From: Verrucomicrobiales bacterium | GTDB lineage: Bacteria > Verrucomicrobiota > Verrucomicrobiia > Limisphaerales > J093 | DNA length: 64,000 nt | Assembly: GCA_015075445.1 (NCBI GenBank) | Contig: JABTUJ010000006.1 | Location: 149,468 to 213,467 of the forward strand | Direction: 5' to 3' | Shown: positions 6,580 to 17,219 of the stretch, piece by piece | Layout of the letters: the number at the start of each line of letters is the position of its first letter | Position numbering within the stretch: the stretch's first letter is position 1 | Made by a program: the position numbers and the translations under genes | Notes under the pieces: model-generated | Seen by the model: the letters and a program-made list of their open reading frames with translations, nothing else | Told to the model about the DNA's origin: nothing | Databases searched by the model: none

Positions 6580-9539
6580 TCATTCCGGCGGTTGGTACCA
6601 GAAGGAGCGCCAGTACTCCTGTTCGATGGCGTAGACGTCGAGCCGTTCCGGGGCGGGCAGGTCGGCGGCGAGCACGCCGTAGCGCTTCATTTCCCGCACC
6701 CATTCGGGGCGCGGTTCGAAATCGGGCATGTCGAAGCGCTTGATCTTCGCGAGGTACTGGCGGCCGGCGTCGACCATGGCCAAGAGCGTCTGGTAGTCGG
6801 GGTCGCTCGTGGCGGCAAAGCCCGCGCCGGAGTTCTGGCCGGCACAGATGCCGAACCCTCCGGCCTCGGTCGAGAGGGGGGCGAGCAGGAGGAGGGAGTG
6901 CTCGGGTCGGGTCAGGTTGAAGAGGCGATGGCGGCTGAACTGGAGGCGCGGGTCGGCCAGGTCGAAGCGCCAGAAGGAGATATCCAGTTCGTCCGACAGG
7001 GCGCGGGGCAGGGTGCGTATGCCGGTGTGGCACGAGGCGCAGCGGCGTTCGAGAACATCCGCGCCGGCCTTCGTGGTGGGCCAGTCAAAGTCGGTGTGGA
7101 CCAGTTCGTTTTGGGCGTAACCGCCGATCATGCCGCTGCCGAGGGCGGCGTAGGTGCCGGGGTAAGGGGCGCCGGTCTCGATCCAGAGCCGGAGGAGCTT
7201 CTTCTGCGCGGCGGTGAGCTGAACGCCGTGGTGCGAGCCGTCGGTGAGCTGAAAGATGCGGCTGGCGGAAGAGCCGAGGGTGCGCGGGGCATAGTTGCTG
7301 ACCGGTTCGTTGCGGCCGTCCGAGAAGAGGCGGCGCACGGTGAGGTGGAGGTAGCTGTGGGAGAACATCGGCCCGCGGTCGCCGGTGAGGATGAGCTTGC
7401 CGGCATAAGGTCCACCCTGGGCGGTGGCGGTGTAGCCGTGGCAACCGGCGCAGTGCTCGTCGAGGATGGGCTGAATGTCGCGCGGGAAATCGAAGACGTC
7501 CGGGGAATCGGCGATGGGCTCGAGGCGGCTGGGGGGACGGCGGGCGGCGAGCGGGAGCGCGAGCGTGTCGGTCGTGGGCGGGGTACGGGCGCGGTGTTCG
7601 TGGCAGCCGACGCAACCGGTGACCTCGCCGGGTTGGAGGGTGACGAAGCTCTGCATGCGTTTGACGGCGAGGTCGTCCTGGTCGAGTGCCACAAAGAAGA
7701 CGCTGCGCAGGGCGGGAACCTCGAAGTGGGCGGAGCCGTCGGCTTCGACGGGGACGGTGCCGAGCACGCGCTCGAGGGTGAAGGTGCCGCCGTAGCTCAG
7801 CGGGTCCATGCCCCCGGTGAAGTTGATCGGTTTGGGCAGGCTTTCGAGCACGAGCAGTTTGCGGATCTCGCCGGGGGTGACACCCGTCAGGTGGCGGCCT
7901 TCGTAGACATTGGCCAGGAGCAGGCGGCCGGTGGCTTCGGCGGGGCGGATGCGGGACGGGACGGACGGTTCGCGGGGGCGGGCGAGGAGGGGGCGCGGTT
8001 CGTGGCAGTGGAGGCCGGCCTGGATGTCGGCGGCTGACAAACGATGGAGGTCGTGGGTGTTGCCCTGGTCGTCAAGCAGGACGAGGCTGTGGTCCTGCGC
8101 GGCGAGGAACCAGCGTTCGGAGAAGGCCCAGGGATCGCGGAAGTTGTCGGTGCGGCTGATCCGGCGGGCGGCGGCGGGGTCGTCCGGGCCGGCGCGGGGA
8201 TCCACGAGGAACACGGCGCCTTCATGTTCGGTCTGGCCGTGACCGGGGGAGAAGCCGGCGACGATGAGGTCGGAGCCGGGAACGGGTTTGGCGCCGATCA
8301 TGACGATGCCAGGGTGGAGGTTGCCGTAGAAGACCATCTGGCCGGTGCCATCGGGGTTGATGACCCAGAGGTGGTGGTAGTCGACCTGGCTGCGATCGAC
8401 GTATTCCCAGCGGGTGTAGAGGATGCGGCCGTCGGGGAGGGGCCAGGGTATTGTCGCTGCTCGTTGTTACTGGAAAGGGGCCGGAGGTTCTGACCGTCGG
8501 CGTCGCAGCGGTAGAGCACGGCGACCTGGGTGGTCCAGCAATTGACCCAGCGCTGGCAGCGGCTGGAGACGAACACGATGCCGCCGTCAGGCAGGTAGCT
8601 GGGTTCGATGTCGTCGTAAGGACCGTCGGTGAGCTGGCGGAGGCCGGTGCCGTCGGCCTGCATTTCGTAGAGGTGATAATGCTCGGTGCCGCCGGGGCGG
8701 TAGGCGAACAGGAGGGTGCGGCCGTCGTAGTGGACCTGGGGATCGCGGACGTTTCCCTTTGGATCATCGAGCAGCACGGTCACCTCGCCGGTGGCCAGAT
8801 GGAGACGACACAGCCGGCCGCCGTCGCGATAGAGCTTGTCCGGGTTGCCGAAGTAGGAGGGGCCGCCGGCGGCGTAGTAGCCGAAGTTGGCGTACCAGTG
8901 CTCGGGCACGACCGGGCGAACAGCGAACACCAGCTCGTGCACGCCTTGCCCGCGGAGCGCGGCGAGGCCTTGTTCCTGTTGTTGCCGGCGACCTTCCTCG
9001 GCGGCGCGTCGCCGCTCGGCGAGGAGCGCCTGCACCTGGGGGTCGGGAAACTCGACTTCCCAGATCGAGAACAGACCGAAGGGGCCGGGTTTCAGGCCGA
9101 CGATTCGCACGAACCGGGCCTGCGCACCAAGCCCGGTGAGGGCCTCGCGGCCACCCTTGCCGGCGGGACAGTGCCGCGCGGTTTCCCAATGCTGGCCGTC
9201 CGTGGAGACCCGGATCTCGTATTCGGTCGCGAAGGCGTGTTCCCAATGGATGATGAGCTGGTCCAGGGCGACGGTGGCGCCGAGGTCGAGCTGGAGCCAT
9301 TCGGATTGGCCGCTGGCCCGGCTCGCCCACCGTGTGCGCACGTTGCCGTCGAAGGCGGCCAAGGGCGGGTAGGTGTCAGAATGGACCGAGGAAGCCGTGG
9401 CGGGGGGAGGGGCGGCGACGATGGCCGGGTCGGCGGGGTCGGCGCTCTCAGCGAGGAGGAGGTGGAACGGGGCTGCAAGCAGCAGGCTTCCGGCAGCCCA
9501 GAAAAGGCTTCGGAGCGACGGGAACGGGCGCGATCTCAT
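6580..9539 (-). CDS. Exported cytochrome-like protein: discoidin domain + hydrazine-synthase-alpha-like domain + CXXCH motifs (frameshifted)
   Basis: Two overlapping open segments (9539 to about 8450, then about 8450 to 6580) join into one protein of about 985 residues by a net one-base shift near 8450; the expected NTPWPLPDGRILYTRWEY is restored across the break. From the ATG at 9539 come a signal peptide (RSLFWAAGSLLLAAPFHLLLA), an F5/8C discoidin-like domain (FDGNVRTRWAS to IWEVEFPD), a short coiled coil, then a TolB/beta-propeller-like part typical of the HZS-alpha middle domain (VRDPQVHYDGRTLLFAYRPGG, DDIEPSYLPDGGIVFVSSRC). The C-terminal part has haem-type motifs CVGCH, CAGCH and CASCH. 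Location should be periplasmic. Real hydrazine synthesis is not implied; such homologues are common in non-anammox Verrucomicrobiota and Planctomycetota. Confidence 0.8.
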
Positions 9540-9664
9540 GACGTCACACGGCTGAACCGGCGGTAGGCAACCGGATTTCGACCCTGAAATCCAGGGGAAA
9601 GCGCCGCGTTGTCGCCACGGTTGCCAAGGCAGGCGCGCGTTCGCTAGGCTCGCCGGACTTTGGC

Positions 9665-12600
9665 ATGAGCGAAATCCCAAAAGCTTACGAACCGCAGGCC
9701 GTCGAAGCGAAGTGGTACCAGTTCTGGCTCGAGCAGCGGTGCTTCGTGGCCGACCCGGCGCGGGTGGGCCCGAAACGTCCCGCCTACGCCATCGTCATCC
9801 CCCCGCCCAACGTCACCGGCGTGCTCACCATGGGCCACGTCCTGAACAACACGCTGCAGGACATCCTCGCCCGCAAGGCACGCATGGACGGTAAAGAGGT
9901 ACTCTGGCTGCCAGGCACCGACCACGCCGGCATCGCCACGCAGACGGTGGTCGAGCGTTCGCTCAAACAGGCCGGCGAGATCAAGCACCGCAATGACCTC
10001 GGCCGGGAGGCGTTCCTCGAGCGGGTCTGGCAGTGGAAGGAGAAGCACGGCGGCATCATCATCCAGCAACTGCAGAAGCTCGGGGCGTCCTGCGATTGGA
10101 CCCGCGAACGGTTCACCATGGACCCCGAGTACTCACGCTGCGTCCAGCGCGTCTTTCTCGACCTTTACCACAAAGGGCTCATCTATCGCGGCAAGCGCAT
10201 GGTGAATTGGTGTCCGGTCTCGCTGACTGCGCTCTCGGACGAGGAAGTGGTGATGAAGGAGCAGCGCGGGTTCCTCTACTATTTCAAGGTCGAGGTCGCC
10301 GAGGTTCCCGGCACGTGGCTCACCATCGCGACGACGCGGCCCGAGACGATTCCGGCCGACACCGCGGTGGCCGTCAACCCGAAGGACCCGCGCTACGCGG
10401 GCTTGATCGGCAAACACGTGCGTCGGGCGCTGCCGCTCGAGGACCAGGCGCTCATCCCCATCATCGGCGACGAGCAGATCGATGTGGAGTTCGGCACGGG
10501 CGTTCTCAAGGTCACCCCGGCGCATGACCCGGCGGACTTCGCCATCGGCCTGCGCCATCACCTCCCCGTCATCGATATCCTCAACCCCGACGGCACGATG
10601 AACGAGCTGGCGGGGCGCGATCTGGCCGGCCTGGACCGGGCGGTGGCGCGGCGCAAGGCGGCCGAGTTGCTCAGCAGCCACGGCACGCTCGAGAAGCAGG
10701 AGCCGTACGTGAACAACGTCGGGTTCAGCGAACGCGCCGATGTTCCCATCGAACCGCGACTGAGCGAACAGTGGTTTCTGAAGTACCCGAGCGTGGGCCC
10801 GGCCCGCGCGTGTGTGTTGCCGCCTGGCGAGAAGGGAAGCAGCGGTGACGACGGCGTGCCGAGCGCGAGGGCGCACTCGGCAGCGCCCGAGGCGGGCGCG
10901 GTGGCGCAGGAGCGCATGCGGTTCTTCCCGGATCGCTGGGCGAAGGTGTATGACCACTGGATGGAGGGGCTGCAGGACTGGTGCATCAGCCGTCAGCTCT
11001 GGTGGGGGCACCGCATCCCGGTCTGGACCCGGCGCAGCGAGATCTCGTTGCGCAGCCTGTACACCGAGCTCCTCACCGTGTTGCTCGAGAACACCGGGTT
11101 CAGCGCCTGTGACGCCCGCGAGGTCGCGATCCGCGTCGATGGCCAGACCCTGCCCGCGGATCCGGCCGAACTGCGGCGCCTGGTCGAGTCCGGCGACCCG
11201 GGGCTGGACGCCGTCGCGGCGCACGAGACGGTGATCTGCACCCTCTGCGACAAGCTGCACGCGAACCTCGCGCGGCACGGGTTTGCCCAGGACCCCGACG
11301 TGCTCGACACGTGGTTCAGCTCGTGGCTCTGGCCGTTCGCCACGATGGGCTGGACCGGGGATCCTGCGCAGGACGCCCGCAACGCCACGCTCCAGGCCTT
11401 CTACCCCACGACCGACCTGGTGACGGGACCGGACATCATCTTCTTCTGGGTCGCCCGCATGATCATGGCCGGCTACGAGTACCTGGGGAAACTGCCGTTC
11501 CGGAACGTCTATTTCACCGGCATCATCCGCGACAAACACGGCCATAAGATGTCCAAGAGCCTGGGCAACTCGCCCGACCCGCTCGCCCTCATCGCCGGCT
11601 ACGGCGCCGACGCCGTCCGCTTCGGCATCATCCGGTCCGTGCCGCTCGGGCAGGACCTGATCTTCGAGGACAAGGAGTTCGACCGGTTCAAGAAGGACGA
11701 GCGCTACGACTTCGCCCGCCTCCCGTGGAACCCGGCGCGCTTCCCGCAGCTCGAGCTGGCCCGGAATTTCTGCAACAAGCTCTGGAACGCGTGTCGGTTC
11801 CGCCAGATGCAGGGCGGGGCCACCGAGGGCGAGATTGATCGCGCGCTGTTGACCAGCGATGACCACTGGATTCTGCTGCGCCTCGACCAGGCCATCCGCG
11901 AGCTGGACGAGGCCTTCGCGAACTACCGCTTCGCGGAGGCGACGAGCACGCTGTACCGGTTTTTCTGGAGCGAATACTGCGACTGGTACATCGAGGCCTC
12001 GAAAGCCGCGCTGCGACCCGTCGAGGAGAACCGAGCGGCCGAAGGTCCTGGAGGCGCCGTCGGGGTGTCGCCGGACGGGCCGGCGGTGGACGGGGCGGCG
12101 GTGGCCGCGTTGCGGGCCAACAAGCTGGCGGTCATCGATTTCGTGCTGAGCCACACCCTGCGCCTGTTTCATCCCTTCCTGCCGTTCATCACGGAGGAAC
12201 TCTGGCAGGGGATGGGCTACGCGCAGGATCTGCCGGCGGATCAGGGCGGGCGGACAATCCTCTCTGCCCACTGGCCGCGGCCGCTGGACGACGAGTTCCG
12301 CGAGCACTACGGGCTGGATGAGGCCGCCGCGAAACTCGCCAGCGCCAAGTACGAACTGGTCGGGCTGGGTCGGAACCTGCGTCGCGAGTTCAACCTGCCG
12401 GCGGCCAAGCGGCTGCGGTTCGTGTTGCGACCGGCGGGTGCCCTGGCGCCGGAGGAGGTCGAGGTGATCCGGTTGTTGCTGAACGCGGAGGCGGTCGAGG
12501 TGGACGGTGGGTATGAGCCGGCCCGGGGGACGCCGCGGGTGGCGAACGATCTCGGGGAGTTGTCCCTGCCGCTCGAGGGGGTGATCGACGTGGCGGCCGA

Positions 12601-12796
12601 GCGTTCGCGCCTGACAAAGGAACGGGACAAGGCCCGGGCCGAACTGGCCAAGGTGCAGGAGAAGCTGGGCAATCCGAACTTCACCCAGAAGGTGCCGCCC
12701 GCGGTGCTCGAGGAGCATCGACGGCGGTTGACGGAGTGGGAAGGGAAGCTGAACCAGGCCGAAGCCAGCCTCGCCAATCTGCCGGCGGCTGGATGA
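9665..12796 (+). CDS. valS: Valine--tRNA ligase
   Basis: A class I synthetase of 1,043 residues, charging tRNA-Val. It has PPPNVTGVLTMGHVLNN, the HIGH-motif region with Thr in place of the first His, then a CP1 editing domain (TTRPETIPADTAVAVNP; GTGVLKVTPAHDPADF), catalytic-core segments WCISRQLWWGHRIPVW and DTWFSSWLWPF, KMSKSLGN, an anticodon-binding helical domain (EYCDWYIEASKAALRP) and the C-terminal coiled-coil tRNA arm. Two unusual low-complexity inserts occur: about 30 residues after YPSVGPARACVL and about 30 after EENRA. Its stop abuts the convergent oxidoreductase gene through a 30-bp dispersed repeat. Confidence 0.97.
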   Translation: MSEIPKAYEPQAVEAKWYQFWLEQRCFVADPARVGPKRPAYAIVIPPPNVTGVLTMGHVLNNTLQDILARKARMDGKEVLWLPGTDHAGIATQTVVERSLKQAGEIKHRNDLGREAFLERVWQWKEKHGGIIIQQLQKLGASCDWTRERFTMDPEYSRCVQRVFLDLYHKGLIYRGKRMVNWCPVSLTALSDEEVVMKEQRGFLYYFKVEVAEVPGTWLTIATTRPETIPADTAVAVNPKDPRYAGLIGKHVRRALPLEDQALIPIIGDEQIDVEFGTGVLKVTPAHDPADFAIGLRHHLPVIDILNPDGTMNELAGRDLAGLDRAVARRKAAELLSSHGTLEKQEPYVNNVGFSERADVPIEPRLSEQWFLKYPSVGPARACVLPPGEKGSSGDDGVPSARAHSAAPEAGAVAQERMRFFPDRWAKVYDHWMEGLQDWCISRQLWWGHRIPVWTRRSEISLRSLYTELLTVLLENTGFSACDAREVAIRVDGQTLPADPAELRRLVESGDPGLDAVAAHETVICTLCDKLHANLARHGFAQDPDVLDTWFSSWLWPFATMGWTGDPAQDARNATLQAFYPTTDLVTGPDIIFFWVARMIMAGYEYLGKLPFRNVYFTGIIRDKHGHKMSKSLGNSPDPLALIAGYGADAVRFGIIRSVPLGQDLIFEDKEFDRFKKDERYDFARLPWNPARFPQLELARNFCNKLWNACRFRQMQGGATEGEIDRALLTSDDHWILLRLDQAIRELDEAFANYRFAEATSTLYRFFWSEYCDWYIEASKAALRPVEENRAAEGPGGAVGVSPDGPAVDGAAVAALRANKLAVIDFVLSHTLRLFHPFLPFITEELWQGMGYAQDLPADQGGRTILSAHWPRPLDDEFREHYGLDEAAAKLASAKYELVGLGRNLRREFNLPAAKRLRFVLRPAGALAPEEVEVIRLLLNAEAVEVDGGYEPARGTPRVANDLGELSLPLEGVIDVAAERSRLTKERDKARAELAKVQEKLGNPNFTQKVPPAVLEEHRRRLTEWEGKLNQAEASLANLPAAG

Positions 12797-12824
12797 CGTA
12801 GGCGCCGACGTCAGGAGGCTCTGC
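12795..12824. repeat. Dispersed palindromic repeat, GTAGGCGCCGACGTCAGGAGGC family (single arm)
   Basis: One arm of the palindrome seen complete at 30684-30758 and 47187-47264. It fills the gap between the valS stop and the convergent oxidoreductase stop. Confidence 0.75.
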
Positions 12825-12829
12825 CCGCG

Positions 12830-14063
12830 CTACGCCTTGAGTCCCCGGAGATCGAGCGTTCGAGGCGGGTGTTTTCCTGGAGCAGCTGGTCATCGTGAGC
12901 CGGGTCCGACGCCGGGCGGCTTCGCGGCCGAGGATGGTGGTCAAGGCGCCGTCCACGGAGCGACGCACCGTCGGGTTGTCGCGGCGGCCGGTCACGACGT
13001 GATCGTAGAAGTTCGCGATGTTCCGCACGGCCCCGGCTTCGTAGAGGTTCACGGATTCGCCCTGGTAAGCATCGTCGTTCGAGCGGATCCAGGCCTTGCC
13101 GCCGTAAGCGAACTGCGCGTGGCCGTCGCGTCCCTGGACCTGGCAATAGACGTCGAACCCGGTCTGGTTGGGCAGGTGCTTGCCGCGGTGATCGAGAATC
13201 AGGCCGTCGGGGAATTCGAAAAGCAGCGAGAAGACTTCGTGGCTGTCGCCGTGAGGGTCCGGGCGGGCGGCGCGGGAGAAGCCGGTGGCGGCGACGGGAC
13301 GCTGGCCGATGACCCAGAGGGCGGCGTCGATGGCGTGGATGCAGGCGTTGACATGGTAACCGCCGCCGAGAGCGTTGTCGTTGCACCAGGTGAGGTGCTG
13401 CAAGCGGTCGGCGACGCTGGCGGTGTGGGGCGGGTCCGGGAACGTGCTGGCGTAGTACTGGCTGTTGACCACGGCGACCGGGCCGATCATGCCGGCGTGA
13501 ATGCGGCGGACGATCTCGATATGCGGCTCGTCGGTGGGCATCTGGTAGTCGACGAAGAACACCTGCTTCCGATCGGTGGCCGTGCGCGCGGCCGCTTCAA
13601 TGGTGAGGCAGCCGGGAACGTCGACCGCGACCGGTTTGGCCATGTACACATGCACCCCGGCCTCGACCGCCGCCCGGGCGTGGTCGGGGAAGAAACCGGG
13701 CGGGGCTTCGAGCGCCACGGCTTCAACGCCGCTTTCGAGGAGGCGACGATAGCCATCCAGGCCGGAGAACCGGCGGGAGGCGGGCACGCCGAGGGCCTCG
13801 CCGCACGCGTTGGCCACCGCCGGGAAATAGTCGGCGACGGCATGCAGGGTGTAGCCGCCGTGCCGGGCGAAGAGGCGGGCGATCCAGAAGCCGCGTCCGC
13901 CACAGGCGACGACGCCGAGTTTCACCCGGCGCTCGAAGGTCGGGGGCGTCGCTTCGGGCGTGGCCGCGCGGGTGTCAAGGAGGGCCGGCAGCGTACCGAG
14001 GGCGAGGGTGTCGCGGAGAAAACGGCGGCGGGGAAGACGGGCGTCGGAGCGGGGCGGTTGCAT
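12830..14063 (-). CDS. TAT-exported Gfo/Idh/MocA-family oxidoreductase (two 3' frameshifts)
   Basis: About 410 residues from the ATG at 14063. A twin-arginine signal (RLPRRRFLRDTLALGTLPAL) precedes a Rossmann domain (VKLGVVACGGRGFWIARLFARHGG) and the family's conserved EAPPGFFPDHARAAVEAGVHVYMAKPVAVD region (shown from residue E). Then come the C-terminal alpha/beta domain with DALGGGYHVNACIHAIDAA-like spacing (actual DNALGGGYHVN) and a Gln-rich terminal helix. Near the 3' end, one G is missing after ATG near 12890 and another near 12850; restoring them gives TMDQLLQENTRLER, then DLRGLKA and a TAG at 12830-12832. Left uncorrected, the frame runs into valS. The likely role is NAD(P)-dependent oxidation of a sugar or cyclitol; the substrate is unknown. 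Confidence 0.85.
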
Positions 14064-14479
14064 GCGGGGTTGGTAAGCGGGACCGGCCATTCGCGCAATC
14101 GGAAAACCGCGGGCCGGACCTCTGCAAAGAGAAGAAGGAGTGCAGAACAGAACCGCAGATCCGATCCTGGAGGTCTCGCTCCCACTCCTGCTCTTGCTCT
14201 TCCTCTTGCTCTTGCTCTTGCTCTCGCCCGATCCCGCACGAGCACACCACAAATCTCCGGAGCGACGGGGCGAGGATCCGCTACGATAACGAGGATCCGG
14301 CGAGACTGAGGAGTACGAGCAAGAGCAAGAGCAAGAGCAAGAGCAAGAGCAGGAGCAAGAATCGGCTCGGTGGTGCTTGGGCTCTCCACGGGGCGAATTC
14401 AGTGAGCTCAGGCTGGCACGGCGGCCGGCGAGCTATCCGGAGAGGGGCTTGGGAACCGTGGGTTCTCGGCGGTGGCGGG
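14064..14479. other. Intergenic region dominated by inverted hexamer repeats
   Basis: No protein-like ORF. The main content is the pair of simple-repeat arms described at 14181-14364. ORFs that cross it give Leu- or Ser/Lys/Arg-homopolymer translations and are artefacts. The promoter of the oxidoreductase must lie between 14063 and the repeat. Confidence 0.6.
14181..14364. repeat. Inverted pair of (GCTCTT)n / (AAGAGC)n microsatellites
   Basis: The left arm (about 14181-14226) is CTCTTGCTC repetition. The right arm (about 14312-14364) is the reverse complement (GAGCAA)n with about eight units. The arms are separated by about 85 bp and can pair into a long hairpin. Confidence 0.8.
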
Positions 14480-15160
14480 TCAGCGAGGGTAGCGGTAGCG
14501 GGCTGTTGGCGGTGGCCCGTAGCGGCCGTACCAGCCGGGAGCATAGACCGGACGAGCGTACGGGCCCAGACGCTCATACGCCGCGGCGAGGGCGCGGGGT
14601 TGCAGGTAGTACAGCCGGAAGTAGTCGTAGCTCTCGGGGTCCACGCCGCCCGACCGGGCGTTGCGCGCGGCCACCAGACGGGCGACGGCGTCGGCCTTCT
14701 GGCGGGCGTCCAGGGCCCGAGCCTTGGCCGAGCGCTGTACCATCCCGGTCACAAGATCGTCGGCGATGCCGTGAGTCTTGAGCGCAATGAGGTCCGGCGC
14801 GCTGAGCTGTTCCAACGACTCGGACGCCTCCACGTACGCCTGGATGACATTCGCGGAGACGCCGGCTTCGGACATCTGGATCACCTCGCGCACCAGCGGA
14901 GACAGTTCCCCGAGCGGGGCGGGAGCGGAGACGGCACTCGCGGCGGGCGCGGGTACCACCCCTTCCGGCGTGCCAGCCGCCGGCGACTCGGCTGGCGCAG
15001 TGTGAGTTGCCGGCGGCGATTCAGGGGTCAGGGCGGGGCGGGGCGTGTCTTCGCCCTGAATCGGGTTGCCGCCGAGGACTGCAATGATCAGCGCGGTGGT
15101 TCCGCGCGCGGCGGCGGACCGGAGCGCCGGGGGGCAGGAGCAAGCTCTCATGGTCTTCAT
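14480..15160 (-). CDS. Exported hypothetical protein with Pro/Ala-rich linker
   Basis: A protein of 226 residues. The N-terminus has positive charges followed by ALIIAVLGG, a likely signal peptide or anchor. A Pro/Ala/Thr-rich spacer (about residues 40-85) follows, then a helical unit LVREVIQMSEAGVSANVIQAY and LSAPDLIALKTHGIADDLV. This helical pattern (S.GVS..VI.A/LS..DI..LK..GI.D..V) recurs in many uncharacterised verrucomicrobial envelope proteins. The C-terminus is Tyr/Pro/Gly/Arg-rich. No enzymatic motif is seen. It may be an envelope-associated protein. Confidence 0.65.
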   Translation of the reverse strand: MKTMRACSCPPALRSAAARGTTALIIAVLGGNPIQGEDTPRPALTPESPPATHTAPAESPAAGTPEGVVPAPAASAVSAPAPLGELSPLVREVIQMSEAGVSANVIQAYVEASESLEQLSAPDLIALKTHGIADDLVTGMVQRSAKARALDARQKADAVARLVAARNARSGGVDPESYDYFRLYYLQPRALAAAYERLGPYARPVYAPGWYGRYGPPPTARYRYPR

Positions 15161-15318
15161 AGGGCACGGGGCTCGGGGCTGGCGGTCATTGCCGCGGAAT
15201 ATTCACCCTTATGCACAACATTTCAAGGGAGTTGGCCACGGCCCACCCGTGAAGGCGTTCGACCGTGGGCCGCAGCCGCCGTGCTTTCGGGCGCCGATGC
15301 CAGTCCGGTCCGGTGCGG

Positions 15319-16740
15319 TTACCGCGATTGGCCCGGGGGCGGATAGCGGCGAGCGGCGTCGTCGAGAACGAGCACCCAGTCGAGCATTTCGCCGGGGTCG
15401 GGCGGGGCGAACTCGCGCTCGCCGGTATTGGGGAAGGTGCCGAGCGAGGTCGCCTGCCCGGTGCGGGGATTGAACCACCAGGCCTGGAGCGTTTCGCCCT
15501 GCACGGCGGCGGTGCGGACCTTGAAGGGCCGGCCGGTGGGCGCATAGACCATGGCGTAGGTGCCGGCGCGGTCGCGCGTGGCTACGAAGCGGTAGCGACC
15601 GGCGCCGGGGACGCTGGTGGGGACGCGGTCGGTGACGATGACGGAGTCGTCCGGGATCCGGTCGAGGAAGGGGCGGGAGAGGAGCAGGTGTTTGCCGTGC
15701 TGCATCTGGGCCGCGCCCGGTTGGCGGATGGCGTCGGACCAGGGCAGGAGCGGGTTGTTGATCGGATTGCGGCCCGGGGCCCACATCTGCCAAACGGACT
15801 CGTGGCCGTAGGTGTGGCCGAAGGCGCCGGTGAAGAGGTTCCAGTAGAGCGGGCGACGCACGTCGCTGGCAATCGAATGGCCGAGCTTCTTGGCGTCGAA
15901 CGAGACCGGGTGATCCTCGTAGATCGGCTCGCCGTCGAGGACGGGTTTGACGGGGGTCCGATCGTAGTCGGTACGGGTCGCGTCATAGCGGCCGGTGAAC
16001 TCGGGGACATGGCCGTTCTGGCGCATGTTGAAGTCGAGCCAGGCGTCGTCGTGAAAGTACTGGGCGGAGCCCTGGCCGCCGCTGGGATGCCAGGTCATGA
16101 GGTGCGCGCCCCCGTCGCCCTGACGCAGGCCGCGGGCCAGGGCGCGGGTGATTTCGCGGTGCGTGTCGTTCTCGACGGGGCGATCGCCGCCGAGGATCCA
16201 GATGAGACCGGCCTGGCGGTAGCGGCGGCCGAGCCACTCGCCGTAGGCGGCGGCGTTCGGCGGGGTGAAGATCTCCGGGCCGACGCCCCATTTCTTGTTC
16301 CACTTGTCGCCCCAGGTGGGGAGGAAGCCGACGTAGAGGCCGAGGGCGTTGGCTTGGGCGACGATGAAGTCCACGTGATCCCAGTAATCGTTGTCCGGGC
16401 CTTCCCGGACGTCGGGCCGGGCCGGGTCATGATCCAGCAGGGGGCGATGGCCGTAGGGGTTGGGGTCATTCAAGCCGTCGAGTTCGGCGAGGGCGACGGC
16501 CTGGATGACGGTGAAGCCGCGTTCGGCGCGATTCTGGAGGTAGCGGTCGGCCTCCTCGCGATTGAGGCGGTGGAACAGTTCCCAGGCGGTGTCGCCGAGC
16601 CAGAAGAAGGGCTGGCCGGTGGCGGTGACCAGGAAACGCTGGTTGGGGCTGACCTGGAGCCGGGGGAGCGTCTCGGCCGCGAAAGCCGGCCAGGCGGCGG
16701 CGAGCGTACAGGCGCCGAGGAACAAGGCGATGGCATGCAT
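15319..16740 (-). CDS. Exported glycoside hydrolase, apiosidase/GH140-like (DUF4038)
   Basis: A protein of 473 residues. A signal peptide ([18 protein letters not shown]) is followed by the family start [29 protein letters not shown], given here only as its parts [20 protein letters not shown]. Then comes a TIM-barrel typical of DUF4038/apiosidase-like catalytic domains, including [32 protein letters not shown] and [15 protein letters not shown] small C-terminal beta domain ([13 protein letters not shown] to DWVLVLDD) matches the 'putative collagen-binding' domain that accompanies it. It probably trims plant cell-wall side chains such as apiose or galactose units of pectin; the exact linkage cannot be told. 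Confidence 0.85.
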   Translation of the reverse strand: MHAIALFLGACTLAAAWPAFAAETLPRLQVSPNQRFLVTATGQPFFWLGDTAWELFHRLNREEADRYLQNRAERGFTVIQAVALAELDGLNDPNPYGHRPLLDHDPARPDVREGPDNDYWDHVDFIVAQANALGLYVGFLPTWGDKWNKKWGVGPEIFTPPNAAAYGEWLGRRYRQAGLIWILGGDRPVENDTHREITRALARGLRQGDGGAHLMTWHPSGGQGSAQYFHDDAWLDFNMRQNGHVPEFTGRYDATRTDYDRTPVKPVLDGEPIYEDHPVSFDAKKLGHSIASDVRRPLYWNLFTGAFGHTYGHESVWQMWAPGRNPINNPLLPWSDAIRQPGAAQMQHGKHLLLSRPFLDRIPDDSVIVTDRVPTSVPGAGRYRFVATRDRAGTYAMVYAPTGRPFKVRTAAVQGETLQAWWFNPRTGQATSLGTFPNTGEREFAPPDPGEMLDWVLVLDDAARRYPPPGQSR

Positions 16741-17219
16741 GGTGTGCGTAACTGGGGGAGGAGCCTACGAGGCGGCGCTCGGATGATGAAGTCTGTTCTT
16801 GCGTTTTCTCAGGGGGGACCGCGTTGCGCAAGCGGCTTGGGCAGGCTAACGTGCGCGCGTTTCAACGAGCCATGATCACCTCGGAACGGGTCAAGGAGTT
16901 GGCCCTGCTTCACGTGACGCGGATCGAGGAGGGCGTGGGCCAGAGGTCGGGGAGGCAAGGCCAGCGCTGAGGACGGAGCGGGCACTCCCGGAGTCGGGGA
17001 GCTCGGGGAACCGCCTGTGTTCGTCCGCCGGTTCCAGCCTGAGCGTCCACATCGAGCCCTGACGGACGCGTCGGACTGGGCGTCATGCTTGACCAAGGTC
17101 GGCTTGGTGCCCACGCTACCGCAGATGCAGCCGAAAACACGGGAGCGTCCACTGACCCGTTTCGAGTTGTGTGCCGCGGGTAGACGGTTCTGCGCAAGCG
17201 GATTCACGACCCCGCCCGC
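16741..17219. other. Intergenic stretch without recognised gene
   Basis: About 480 bp between the GH140-like gene and the GIY-YIG gene. A 32-codon ORF near 16872 (MITSERVKELALLHVTRIEE) has no support beyond a start codon. Nothing else is recognisable. Confidence 0.5.

Noticed and set aside
6580..9539. Anammox hydrazine synthase
   Set aside because: Only the middle-domain fold is shared. There is no beta or gamma subunit, and the discoidin fusion is typical of non-anammox relatives.
10133..12718. Long minus-strand ORF opposite valS
   Set aside because: Low-complexity translation with no motif; the plus strand encodes a full valine--tRNA ligase.
12681..12830. Oxidoreductase extending into the valS 3' end
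   Set aside because: The overlap appears only because of two missing G bases; the restored frame ends at 12830.
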